From NCBI GenBank assembly GCA_052161625.1, contig CP197412.1: a DNA stretch of 64,000 nt; one strand, given 5' to 3'. Made by a program: the position numbers and the translations under genes. Positions 16,440 through 24,944 of this stretch are shown piece after piece (within the stretch, counting starts at the first letter, position 1; each line of letters opens with the position of its first letter). This DNA comes from JBKCUI01 sp052161625 (lineage in GTDB: Bacteria > Planctomycetota > Planctomycetia > Pirellulales > Pirellulaceae). The notes beneath the pieces are model-generated. The model saw only the letters and a program-made list of their open reading frames with translations, was not told where the DNA came from and searched no databases.

Positions 16440-18980
16440 CTATTCCCCCGATGGGGGGTTCACACTCGGAGCGGCAGGAACGGGCTCGTTGGCACGTCCA
16501 TTTTCAGGCGATCTTCCCATTCTTTTGATGTGCTGGATGCAATCGTATCCCCACAACCCCGCGACGATCAACGCTGCAATCATGCCGATGAACGGGGGAT
16601 TCTTTTGGGTGCCATTGATGGAGAAGATGATGGCGGCGCACGCGATCGCAAGGGATACGATAGAGACTTTGAAAAGGATGGCGGAATTGTTCCGCTTCTT
16701 GTCGCTGTGCGAAATCGCGCGGCGTGCGTTCATGTTGGCCAATTCACGCAGCGCATCCAACTCGTTTTTCTTTTCCGGTATGGAATTGCGTGGTGTGAAT
16801 TCGGAAGCAGATAGCATTCGTCGCGTGGTCGTGACCGGTTGCTCCTCCTCGGCGAGCGCAGGCTCTCGGGAAGCTCCTGTGAGTATCTCCATGCGAGAGC
16901 GTTGAGATTGTTTGCTCGACAGAGAAGGCATTTCGATAGGCGAATCCGCCCCCGTTTTCACACGTTGAAGAAGCTTCTGCATGTACGCTTCGATCGATTC
17001 GTCTTCAACGGTCTCTTCCTGCTCCTGTTCCCCTAGATCCATAAGCTCCGATGGGCCCACGAGCTCCGGCAGAGGCACTAAAGAATCCGAGACCGACTCG
17101 ACGGATGGTTCATCGATCCCACTGCTGCCGTACTTGGCAAGGATCGCATCAGCGTCCAATCTAGGTGCCTCGCTAGGCTCCTCAACGAAGTCCAGATCGT
17201 TGGACTCCGTCGAATTCCAAGGCAAGCGAGGTTGGGAGAAACCTTCACTCGAAACAACCGAATCGTTGTCTAACTCTTCCTCGAAGTGATTCGTTGGACG
17301 CCATTCGGATGGGGGGTACTCACCGTCGACGTTCGGTCCATCGACTTGTTCATCCCCAGTTTGTGCATCCTGGATTGGTTCGTAATGCGATAAGACCGAA
17401 TGAGGGAAAAGGGGTGTCACTTCTTCTGCGACCGCCGACTCTGGCTGACTTGCTTCTGCAATCAAGCGTCGCAACCGTTCGGAAAGGTCGTCGACATCCA
17501 TATCGGAGTCTATGTTGGATTCGGGCTCCTGTTGATCTTCAAGAGACTCGTATCGGTCCGCTGCTTGCTCAATCGATTGATTCTCAGGCGATACCTGGTG
17601 CTCGTTTGCGATGAATTCTTGGTAGGGATACGAGAAGGAGGCGTCGGTGTCCTGCGCCTCGTCCTCTCCGCCTATGATGTAGCCATCCCCAACGTTCGAG
17701 TCATGAGGGAAATCTTGGTCATTGGAATCGGAAGGCTGAATTCTATCGTCGTAGATATGGCCGGGAGTCGCGTCATTCGGCTCGACCGGACCTGTTATGG
17801 CTTCTTGCTGGTGATCGTATTGTTCGTGGTGATTGTAGGTTGATGGAATGTGATCGGATGGCTGGGTAGCGTCCCAAGCATTCGGGACGGGAGGTTGAAA
17901 GTTCTGGATTTGGCCAAGAACGTATTCGTAGTTCTCCTGGGAGATCGCGGCTATCGCATCCAACCGTTGCGCGTTGTCGTCTGTTGTCGACGAGAGGCGA
18001 TCCACTCTCAGCGAGATCTCCTCAAGCTGCCCTTCCATCTGTTGGAGACTGGCGAGCAAACGGGGATTGCCACTCTCTGGTTCTTGCTGTTGGTTCGGTT
18101 GCTGGGCCGAGAGCCGCTCCTGGACTCCCGCTGCAATCGACTCCATTTGATGACCGAGTGTCATCATTTGGCTTTCGAGATTTGCAAGATTGGTGGTGAG
18201 CGATTGGTTCCAAGCCGAGTCCCGATGCTCCAGTTGCGACTGGAGGGACTGCTGCAACTGCGAGGTGAGTTGTTGGCTCAGGTTCTGGATTTCTGTCTGG
18301 TAACGAGCGACCCATTCGTTCGCGCTCTGGGCTGCAGTGGATTGCACCGATTCGAGCGTGTGGTGGAGATGGTCAAGCGAAGCCTCGATCGCTTGGATTC
18401 TCGATTCGTATTGTTCCTCGATGCGCCCCATCCGCTCGATGGCGTGCTGAGTCGCTGCAGCTATCGGCGAAGGATTCTCGGGAACGCGAGGTTCAGTCGA
18501 ACGGGAGACAGACTTTGGAGGGATCGAGACGGGATTGCGTTCGAAAAATTCCTCCGGCCGCATGACCGAGGCCAGCGATTTGGAGCAGCGGGCTGGAACA
18601 ACGACAATCCGCCAACTTCCGATATTGAGTTCGGTTGGTTCGTCGATCAACCACTCTTTTACAAACCTGCCTGCAATCTGCGTCGGATACGGGGCCTTGA
18701 GAAGGGTAAATCGCTTCCCGAAAGTAAGGGTGGCGTGGCACAGTGCAGCGGGTTCTGGGAGACAGAGGGTCGACTCAGGGTGCGATCCGATCGTGCACTT
18801 GGGAGTCCGGATCGCGACTCGCCCTTCGATGCCTGTCTCTGTATCTCTCCAAAGAATCTCCCCAAGGCTCCAGTCTGCAGCATCGACCGACGAACTTCGT
18901 GTTGCTTGAGGTGTCATCTGCATGGGAGTGAATGGGAAAGGGAAAGAACCGACGGACCCATCCGGGTGTATCGACCGCAT
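16440..18980 (-). CDS. FHA-like/coiled-coil/acidic membrane protein
   Basis: A protein of about 846 residues with four visible parts. Residues ~40-130 resemble a divergent FHA-type beta domain (GRVAIRTPKCTIGSHPESTL, then LNIGSWRIVVVP). Residues ~175-365 are Gln-rich heptad repeats, a probable coiled coil (RMGRIEEQYESRIQAIEASL, QQLTSQLQQSLQSQLEHRD). Residues ~370-740 are long, acidic and low in complexity (Glu, Asp, Ser, Pro), probably disordered. Two membrane helices lie near the end (~768-788 and ~797-817), with a short Pro-rich tail. No known enzyme domain is seen. An anchored scaffold or cell-organisation protein is possible. The frame opens at a TTG at 19079; I chose the ATG at 18980, with AAGG eight bases upstream. 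Confidence 0.75.
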   Translation of the reverse strand: MRSIHPDGSVGSFPFPFTPMQMTPQATRSSSVDAADWSLGEILWRDTETGIEGRVAIRTPKCTIGSHPESTLCLPEPAALCHATLTFGKRFTLLKAPYPTQIAGRFVKEWLIDEPTELNIGSWRIVVVPARCSKSLASVMRPEEFFERNPVSIPPKSVSRSTEPRVPENPSPIAAATQHAIERMGRIEEQYESRIQAIEASLDHLHHTLESVQSTAAQSANEWVARYQTEIQNLSQQLTSQLQQSLQSQLEHRDSAWNQSLTTNLANLESQMMTLGHQMESIAAGVQERLSAQQPNQQQEPESGNPRLLASLQQMEGQLEEISLRVDRLSSTTDDNAQRLDAIAAISQENYEYVLGQIQNFQPPVPNAWDATQPSDHIPSTYNHHEQYDHQQEAITGPVEPNDATPGHIYDDRIQPSDSNDQDFPHDSNVGDGYIIGGEDEAQDTDASFSYPYQEFIANEHQVSPENQSIEQAADRYESLEDQQEPESNIDSDMDVDDLSERLRRLIAEASQPESAVAEEVTPLFPHSVLSHYEPIQDAQTGDEQVDGPNVDGEYPPSEWRPTNHFEEELDNDSVVSSEGFSQPRLPWNSTESNDLDFVEEPSEAPRLDADAILAKYGSSGIDEPSVESVSDSLVPLPELVGPSELMDLGEQEQEETVEDESIEAYMQKLLQRVKTGADSPIEMPSLSSKQSQRSRMEILTGASREPALAEEEQPVTTTRRMLSASEFTPRNSIPEKKNELDALRELANMNARRAISHSDKKRNNSAILFKVSIVSLAIACAAIIFSINGTQKNPPFIGMIAALIVAGLWGYDCIQHIKRMGRSPENGRANEPVPAAPSVNPPSGE

Positions 18981-19229
18981 ACCCAGGACCTTCTCCAGGA
19001 AATCTGGCCTAGGAGACAGGTTTTTAAGGAATCCCCAGGGATTTCGATTGGTGGGGAGGAAGTGGGAATGTCCAGTCAAGAGTCATCCACTGGGAATTCT
19101 AGTAAAAAGCGTCCAAAACCAGCGGAAGAGGTTTTTTTCGCAAGTCCTTTCTGTGAAGGGATTTAGGTCTTTTGAAGGCCAGGATTTTGCCAAATTGGGG
19201 GCAAGATTTGTGCCCGTAGAGCGAAATTC

Positions 19230-19258
19230 TGAACACTTTTCAAAATGCTTCGTACTAT
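19230..19258 (+). promoter_or_regulatory. Candidate sigma-70-type promoter for dksA-type gene
   Basis: TGAACA (19230-19235), 17-base spacer, TACTAT (19253-19258), in an A+T-rich stretch about 95 bases before the dksA-type ATG. The leader that follows has a run of seven C (19276-19282) and a run of six G (19311-19316) that could pair. Confidence 0.4.
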
Positions 19259-19354
19259 ATTTTTACGACTTCCCTCCCCCCCGGGGGCTAATCATGGCTT
19301 GAAGCGACGAGGGGGGCTGGCCAATCGATCCTTTTTTTGCGGAGGACTAAAGCA

Positions 19355-19732
19355 ATGTCTCGAAAGGAAGCGCTCAACAAATTGCGAGACGTATTGCTCT
19401 TGCGACGCGAAGCTCTCCGAAAAGCTCTCGATGGCGACTTGAGCATGCTCCAATCTCTTTCCCAAGATGGGGGAGATGTTATGGACGCGGCCATGGATAC
19501 CGCCCAGGACGAGATCAGCAGTCAGTTGGTTGAAGTCGAAAGCCGCGAGCTGACGCAAATCGAAGAAGCGTTATCCCGGATTCGAGATGGCCACTATGGC
19601 GAGTGCGAGGCCTGTGAGAAGCCGATTCCATTGGCTCGGTTGCAGGCCGTCCCCTATGCTACGTCTTGCATCGATTGTGCGCGAAAGCAGGAGAAGTTCT
19701 CCCCTCGCTTGTACGGCGAACACTTGAGCTAG
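19355..19732 (+). CDS. DksA/TraR-type zinc-finger protein
   Basis: 125 residues from the ATG at 19355, which has GGAGGA eight bases upstream. It has the DksA/TraR layout: an N-terminal helical hairpin rich in Leu/Arg/Glu (KLRDVLLLRREALRKAL), an acidic turn (DGGDVMDAAMDTAQDE) and a C4 zinc finger GECEACEKPIPLARLQAVPYATSC followed by IDCA (CxxC...CxxC). DksA-type proteins insert into the RNA polymerase secondary channel and act with ppGpp; planctomycetes have several related short proteins, so the exact function is uncertain. PhzF follows after 10 bases, likely in the same transcript. Confidence 0.85.
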   Translation: MSRKEALNKLRDVLLLRREALRKALDGDLSMLQSLSQDGGDVMDAAMDTAQDEISSQLVEVESRELTQIEEALSRIRDGHYGECEACEKPIPLARLQAVPYATSCIDCARKQEKFSPRLYGEHLS

Positions 19733-19742
19733 GCCGCGTGGC

Positions 19743-20570
19743 GTGTCGCAATTTCTCTACGTGGTCGACGCATTCGCGGATCGTCCCTTTCAAGGCAATC
19801 CAGCAGCGGTATGCATTCTGACTTCTCCGGCATCCGATGAGTGGATGCTGGCGGTTGCTCGCGAGATGAATTTGGCCGAAACCGCATTTGTATCGTCGCG
19901 TGCAGATGGCTTTGACTTAAGGTGGTTTACGCCGACAACGGAAGTCGATCTTTGTGGCCATGCTACTTTGGCAAGCGCATTCGTGTTGTGGCACATCGGT
20001 GAACTGGCGTCAGAAGTGGATGCCCGTTTCCATACCCGGAGCGGAATCCTCACATGCCAGCGAGCGGGTTCGATGGTGACGATGGATTTCCCTGCTACTC
20101 CGATTGCTGCGACGTCCATGGTCGATAAGGACCTTCGAAAATCCATCGAACGGGGACTTGGGTGCAACTCCAAGTTCATTGGATTCAACGGCACGGACTA
20201 CTTGATAGAGTTATCGTCTGTCGAGCAAGTCAAACGGCTTGAACCCGATCTTTTTTCATTGCAGGGAATCGACTCCCGGGGCTTTATTGTGACATCAGGT
20301 TGCACCGAATCTAGCAATCATCCTGGGGCGGACTTTGTGTCTCGCTTTTTTGCCCCTCGAGTTGGTGTTCCTGAGGATCCTGTCACCGGCTCGGCTCACT
20401 GTACTTTGGGGCCCTATTGGAGCAAGAGGCTTGGAAAGTCGGAGCTGCGAGGCTATCAAGCCAGCGCACGCAGCGGCTGGGTGACTGTGCGTTGTCATGG
20501 AGACAGAGTCGAATTGGTGGGGCAAGCTGTCTTGATGAGTCGGGTTGAGCTTTACTCGGACCCACGCTGA
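19743..20570 (+). CDS. PhzF-family isomerase-like protein
   Basis: 275 residues, starting at a GTG ten bases after the dksA-type stop. Family marks are the opening VDAFADRPFQGNPAAVC, the catalytic Glu in MNLAETAFV, DLRWFTPTTEVDLCGHATLA, and the C-terminal FFAPRVGVPEDPVTGSAHC. PhzF proteins isomerise dihydro-hydroxyanthranilate in phenazine synthesis, but most members outside phenazine clusters are of unknown substrate, and no phenazine genes are present here. Cytoplasmic. It converges on the U32 peptidase gene, with 28 bases between their ends. Confidence 0.92.
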   Translation: MSQFLYVVDAFADRPFQGNPAAVCILTSPASDEWMLAVAREMNLAETAFVSSRADGFDLRWFTPTTEVDLCGHATLASAFVLWHIGELASEVDARFHTRSGILTCQRAGSMVTMDFPATPIAATSMVDKDLRKSIERGLGCNSKFIGFNGTDYLIELSSVEQVKRLEPDLFSLQGIDSRGFIVTSGCTESSNHPGADFVSRFFAPRVGVPEDPVTGSAHCTLGPYWSKRLGKSELRGYQASARSGWVTVRCHGDRVELVGQAVLMSRVELYSDPR

Positions 20571-20598
20571 CGAAGGTGCGATGCACGCCGACTCGAAG

Positions 20599-23136
20599 TT
20601 ATAAAATGGCGAGGGGATTGCGAGGCTGTTCAAGGGTGCCGCGTGTAACACCGACTCGATTGGTCGCTTTCAATCGCTTCCATACCTCGGCTCCATCCAG
20701 ACTCCCGGCGAGGAGTCGTCGGTACAAGTCGAGGAGCTCCGCCACATCTTTTTTTGGCGCGTCGCGGAGCATCTCGATTCGGAAATGGCGAATGCCAAGT
20801 CGAATAAGAGTTGGCACCGCTTCCGCCCCGCTTTGGGCTTGGCCATTGAACAAGGTGTTTCGGCAACCGACGTCGGCATGCAGAACATGCTCAGCTCCAA
20901 TGCGATCGCGCAGCTTCACATCATGTCGATCACAGGGGCGACCGCAATTGGTTTTGTTGGTTCCAGGTGAGAGGACCGTGCAGAAGACGCAGTGCTCCAT
21001 ATGGAACATTGGCATGTGTTGATGGATGACGACCTCAGCCCAATCGCTTGGTACAGCGGTGATGAGTTCGTGTAGTTGCTCGCGATTCAAGTCATAGGAA
21101 GCGGTGATACGCGATGCGCCTTGTGTTCGCAGCCACTGCGCAGTGAGTGGATTGGTGACATTCAGACTAAAATCGCAGACGGCGGGAATGCGGTGGTTCC
21201 GGGCAAACTGCAATGCTGCCAGATTGCGAACGAGCCATCCATCCGCATTTCTCTTTTCTAATGCGCGAAAGAGAGGGTATTCCCCGGGCTTTTGAATGCG
21301 AAGGGTTGCCAAGTAAATCGTCGCTTCCGCGCTGCGAGCTCGCACAACGGCTTGCTCGTATTCGCGAATGTCATGGAAATCGGCGTATACGAATTTCTGC
21401 CCTTCTTCGAGTACGGCGTCGAGTTGCTGAAGCGATCGTACGAGTACCCTCAGTTCGATCGTTTCCGACTCTCTTGGGCAGTTCTGCTGTTCCTGTTCGA
21501 TTCGTTCGATCATGAGTGCCGCCACCCCGGGCGATGCAATGGTGCGCGGAGGGGTCGCGATCAGATCGCGTTCAAGGCATTGGACTAACTCCTTGCGCAT
21601 TTCCCCCAAGACGCTGAGTGGTAGCATCGGAGTCCCCGTCAAGCGAGCATGGAAGTCCCCGATTTCGAACGGCGTCGTTCCCAGCCGACCTAGTTGTTCC
21701 CTGATGTTTTCTGGCGTCGTGGGATGCTTTCTGGCTTCCTCGGGTGCAAACGGGTGTTCGAAAACAATTCTGTGCACCGGTGATTTTTCGAGCCAAGCTT
21801 CAATGCGTGACGCTTTGCCAACGGCTACATCAATCGACAAACCAATTTTTTGTTTGCGGCGAGGGTGTTTCGTGTCGAAGGACGCTCGCAATCGTTTTGT
21901 CAATTGCGGAGAGTCGGTTTGCCATAGAGCGATCCCTTCTGCGAGGTTGGCGTCTTGGAGCAACCCTCGTTGGAAGGACAATTCCGCTCGGCCTTCCACA
22001 GGTCCATCGGCCAATTTGCCGTCGGCAAAGATCTGAAAGATTCGACCTCCCAATTCTTTACCCGAGATTCTGTCACCGTCGAATACGATACCGTCTCCTG
22101 CCATCAGTGGGACGTCGAGGTGAACGATCACGTTCTGGCCTCGCATTCGAAGGACGCGTCCAGCTTTAACCCCTTTTTTCGCACTGCTCAGTCCGGGAAC
22201 AAGTCGTTTGTGGTTGCATCCTTCGAGCCAACCTGGGCTAAAGCCTCGGGAAAAGCTGAGTTCCATCTCTCGCTGACTTTCCGGTGACCATTTCACGTCG
22301 CGTCCCGCGATCGCTTCATCGATCGCGCGCCGGTAGTGACCGACAATATTCGCAACGTATTCGGGGGTCTTCAATCGCCCTTCGATTTTGAGCGAGCATA
22401 CACCTGCATCGATCAGATCCGGGATATGGGCATAGCCGGCCAAGTCCTGGGGAGAAAGAAGATAGCGGTTGTCACCCAGATCGACCGGCTTGCCATCGCA
22501 CAACAGGTCGTAGTGGAGCCGGCAGGCTTGGGCGCATTGCCCTCGATTCGCACTGCGTCCCCCCAGCGATTCGCTGGTCAAACACTGCCCGCTATAAGCG
22601 ACGCAGAGGGCCCCATGCACGAACGTTTCGACAGGCATCTTGGTCGCAGACGTGATCTTGCGAATCTCTCGAATGCTTAGCTCTCGAGCCAGTACGACGC
22701 GTGAGATCCCAAGATCCTCGATGGCTGCGATGCTTTCGGCCGACACCATGGTCATCTGCGTGCTCGCATGGACGGATAGTTCGGGGCAGATCTCTCGAAT
22801 CAATCGGACCACGCCGATATCCTGAACCAACACGGCATCGACACCCGCCTGGGCAATCATGGCGACGTGACGCTCGAGATGAGGGAGCTCGTCGGTAAAG
22901 ACGAGGGTGTTCAAGGTAACATAGCCAACGAGACCGCGGCGGTGCAGCGTTTCCATCACGAGTGGCAACTCGTCCACATGAAAGTTGGCTGCCCTGGCTC
23001 TCGCATTGAAACCGACGTCCAATCCGAAATAGACAGCGTCAGCTCCGTTTTCAATCGCAGCGTGGATACATTCCCAGTTTCCTGCGGGAGCCAGCAGCTC
23101 GGGCGCTGGCCTTCCGATGGACTGATACTCTGCCAT
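20599..23136 (-). CDS. U32-family peptidase-like protein, long form
   Basis: 845 residues. The N-terminal U32 domain is clear: PELLAPAGNWECIHAAIENGADAVYFG, VLVQDIGV, VHASTQMT, ELSIREI, ETFVHGALCVAYSGQCLTS and ANRGQCAQACRLHY (Cys-rich, as in RlhA/YdcP-type proteins). A middle domain and a second, partial U32-like C-terminal part follow, ending in the Cys-containing MEHCVFCTVL and NCGRPCDRHDV. Related E. coli proteins (RlhA, TrhP) act in 5-hydroxycytidine or 5-hydroxyuridine formation in RNA, so an RNA-modification role is a reasonable guess; a protease role is not certain. Four bases separate it from the exported protein gene downstream. Confidence 0.9.
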   Translation of the reverse strand: MAEYQSIGRPAPELLAPAGNWECIHAAIENGADAVYFGLDVGFNARARAANFHVDELPLVMETLHRRGLVGYVTLNTLVFTDELPHLERHVAMIAQAGVDAVLVQDIGVVRLIREICPELSVHASTQMTMVSAESIAAIEDLGISRVVLARELSIREIRKITSATKMPVETFVHGALCVAYSGQCLTSESLGGRSANRGQCAQACRLHYDLLCDGKPVDLGDNRYLLSPQDLAGYAHIPDLIDAGVCSLKIEGRLKTPEYVANIVGHYRRAIDEAIAGRDVKWSPESQREMELSFSRGFSPGWLEGCNHKRLVPGLSSAKKGVKAGRVLRMRGQNVIVHLDVPLMAGDGIVFDGDRISGKELGGRIFQIFADGKLADGPVEGRAELSFQRGLLQDANLAEGIALWQTDSPQLTKRLRASFDTKHPRRKQKIGLSIDVAVGKASRIEAWLEKSPVHRIVFEHPFAPEEARKHPTTPENIREQLGRLGTTPFEIGDFHARLTGTPMLPLSVLGEMRKELVQCLERDLIATPPRTIASPGVAALMIERIEQEQQNCPRESETIELRVLVRSLQQLDAVLEEGQKFVYADFHDIREYEQAVVRARSAEATIYLATLRIQKPGEYPLFRALEKRNADGWLVRNLAALQFARNHRIPAVCDFSLNVTNPLTAQWLRTQGASRITASYDLNREQLHELITAVPSDWAEVVIHQHMPMFHMEHCVFCTVLSPGTNKTNCGRPCDRHDVKLRDRIGAEHVLHADVGCRNTLFNGQAQSGAEAVPTLIRLGIRHFRIEMLRDAPKKDVAELLDLYRRLLAGSLDGAEVWKRLKATNRVGVTRGTLEQPRNPLAIL

Positions 23137-23140
23137 GGTG

Positions 23141-24067
23141 TTATGGTTTTTTGGGTGTGGGGAGAGGCCGGAAAGTCGTTTTCATTTTCTGAGCAAGCTT
23201 ATTTTCAATGACTGGCTGATCGGGGATTTCGATTCGCATGGTCATCTTTTGATTCAGTTCGCTTGAATACACATACCCGCGTTCGTTATCGAACAGCAAG
23301 GTTCCTTCGATCTTCTGTTCTGGTATGGAGATCTTCGCTTTAAACGTGTTCTCTCCTGCAAAGTTCATCGTGGTCACGATGGAAAACTGATGCAATTTGT
23401 TTCGGTCGACGTTCGTGGTGCCGACATAGACGTACTGGTTGGTCGCTTCCAAGGTTCCGACTTCGGTTTTCGTTTTGTGTGTTTGGGTCCAGATATGGCC
23501 AGGTTTGATCGGTTCGTCGGGGAAGACAGGGGATCCCTTTTCGATGGAGTCCTTCAGGACGGACTCCATCGATGCTCCCATCGGGATGTTGCGAAATCCC
23601 TGCAGGGCTGCTTCTGGGATCTGGACCTGGGAGATCCTGCCGTTGGGACTCATCTGGTTCGAGCAAGCGACATCGATCATGGGGCGAAACATCTGGCCAA
23701 TTTGCTTGGCAAAACCGGTTTCCTCTTCAGCCGGCTTCGCAGTGTCCATCTCCACATCCCCAGCTCCTGGAATATTCATCGAAAGCTTGGCATGCGTCAG
23801 GGTCGTCGCGACTTGGGCCGATTTGTCCTGTTGCACCGAGAGGACTTCCCAGCGTTGTTGCAAAGTCAGTTTTTGAGTGACCGGTGCTGACGAGTTGGGA
23901 ATGCCTTGTTCGAGTTCTTGAACCACTTCGGAGAGGAGCTGGATACCTGGCTCTAGTTTCCAACGGAAAAGAGTCTCTTGGGAGAACACGAGCGAGGGAA
24001 GCACCAAGATTGCCAGCATCGCGCAGAGTTGAGAAAAACAGCGCAGGAGAAAGTGGCTTGATCGCAT
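23141..24067 (-). CDS. Exported protein, DUF6263-like
   Basis: 308 residues beginning with a signal peptide (MRSSHFLLRCFSQLCAML, then AILVLPSLVFSQ). The mature part has the features of a planctomycete exported family with a W-x-x-x-G-x-x-x opening and long beta-rich segments (FRWKLEPGIQLLSEVVQ, KPGHIWTQTHKTKTEVG, ATNQYVYVGTTNVDRNK, GTLLFDNERGYVYSSEL). I think of DUF6263 but cannot confirm it. No catalytic residues are evident. It is on the same strand as the U32 gene, which starts four bases upstream of it in the sequence order of the transcript. Confidence 0.65.
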   Translation of the reverse strand: MRSSHFLLRCFSQLCAMLAILVLPSLVFSQETLFRWKLEPGIQLLSEVVQELEQGIPNSSAPVTQKLTLQQRWEVLSVQQDKSAQVATTLTHAKLSMNIPGAGDVEMDTAKPAEEETGFAKQIGQMFRPMIDVACSNQMSPNGRISQVQIPEAALQGFRNIPMGASMESVLKDSIEKGSPVFPDEPIKPGHIWTQTHKTKTEVGTLEATNQYVYVGTTNVDRNKLHQFSIVTTMNFAGENTFKAKISIPEQKIEGTLLFDNERGYVYSSELNQKMTMRIEIPDQPVIENKLAQKMKTTFRPLPTPKKP

Positions 24068-24332
24068 CGAACGGGAATCCTTGTTGCGGAAACAGACAGG
24101 GCGTCCGTTTAGTTTATGTCAAAGGCTCCAAAAGACCAAATGGTCAGAGGAGAGGGGGAGGGCATTCTCTTCGCGAACGATGGGGTTGGGGGTACACTGG
24201 GATCTCGGGCGGAGGAGTCGAACTGGGATTTTCAATAGGGATCTCAGATGGGGATCCGGGCAAAATCGCTTGGAATCCGTCTATCGGTCACTCTTTCCGT
24301 CATTCTTATCGCACACATTGAGGAAACACGAG

Positions 24333-24935
24333 ATGCTCTCCGATACCGCGCAGGACCGAGACGTTTCCTGTGAAGTTCGATTTTTGGTTCGATGCGGTCG
24401 CAGTCCGGAGTTGTATTCCCTGTTCGCCGGCGCGGCCGCATTGGAGCGAGGGCATTGGGTGGTTTGTCGAACGGTGCGCGGGATCGAGTTAGGAGAGGTT
24501 CTCACGGAGATTAGGCAGAACCTCGGCGACGAACAGGTCCCCTGGGCGGATGCGAAGTGGATTCGCGGTGCGCGCGAGGAGGACCGATTTCTGCTTCGCC
24601 AGCTGGAGGAATTGAGTCAAGCGGCTTGTGTGGAATGCCAGCGTGTTCTGGATGCGAGGCACTCCGAGGATGTTCTGATCGACGTCGAGCCCTTGCTGGA
24701 TGGAAAAACGCTTTACTTCCATTTCCTCGGAACCCCTTGCGAGGAGACTGAGTCGGTGATTGAAGAGCTTGCGGAGGCTTACCAAGAAAGTGTTGCCAAA
24801 AGTCGATTCGCGAAGCTTGTCGAAACCGGATGTGGCCCCGGGTGCGGTACGCCTGAAAAGAGCGGCTGTGGAACGGGTGGGGGATGCGCGGTATGCGCCC
24901 TTGCGGGTGGTTGCACGAGTACCAAAAAACGTTGA
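24333..24935 (+). CDS. RicT/PSP1-like protein with Cys-rich tail
   Basis: 200 residues from the ATG at 24333, preceded by GAGGAAACACGAG; the open frame reaches back to 24081 but without homology. The core matches the PSP1/RicT (YaaT) domain: VRFLVRCGRSPELYSLF, GHWVVCRTVRGIELGEVL and a later TLYFHFLGTPCEETESV. RicT in Bacillus is part of the RicAFT complex that carries Fe-S clusters and promotes RNA processing. The usual conserved cysteines are replaced by a distinctive tail with seven Cys in about 27 residues (GCGPGCGTPEKSGCGTGGGC and onward), which looks like a metal or cluster site. It converges with the kinase gene nine bases on. Confidence 0.75.
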   Translation: MLSDTAQDRDVSCEVRFLVRCGRSPELYSLFAGAAALERGHWVVCRTVRGIELGEVLTEIRQNLGDEQVPWADAKWIRGAREEDRFLLRQLEELSQAACVECQRVLDARHSEDVLIDVEPLLDGKTLYFHFLGTPCEETESVIEELAEAYQESVAKSRFAKLVETGCGPGCGTPEKSGCGTGGGCAVCALAGGCTSTKKR

Positions 24936-24944
24936 GTCATTCGA

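Noticed and set aside
17850..19166. A 438-codon plus-strand frame opposite the FHA-like gene
   Set aside because: Composition (Arg- and Leu-rich) is that of an antisense shadow, with no motif or ribosome-binding site.
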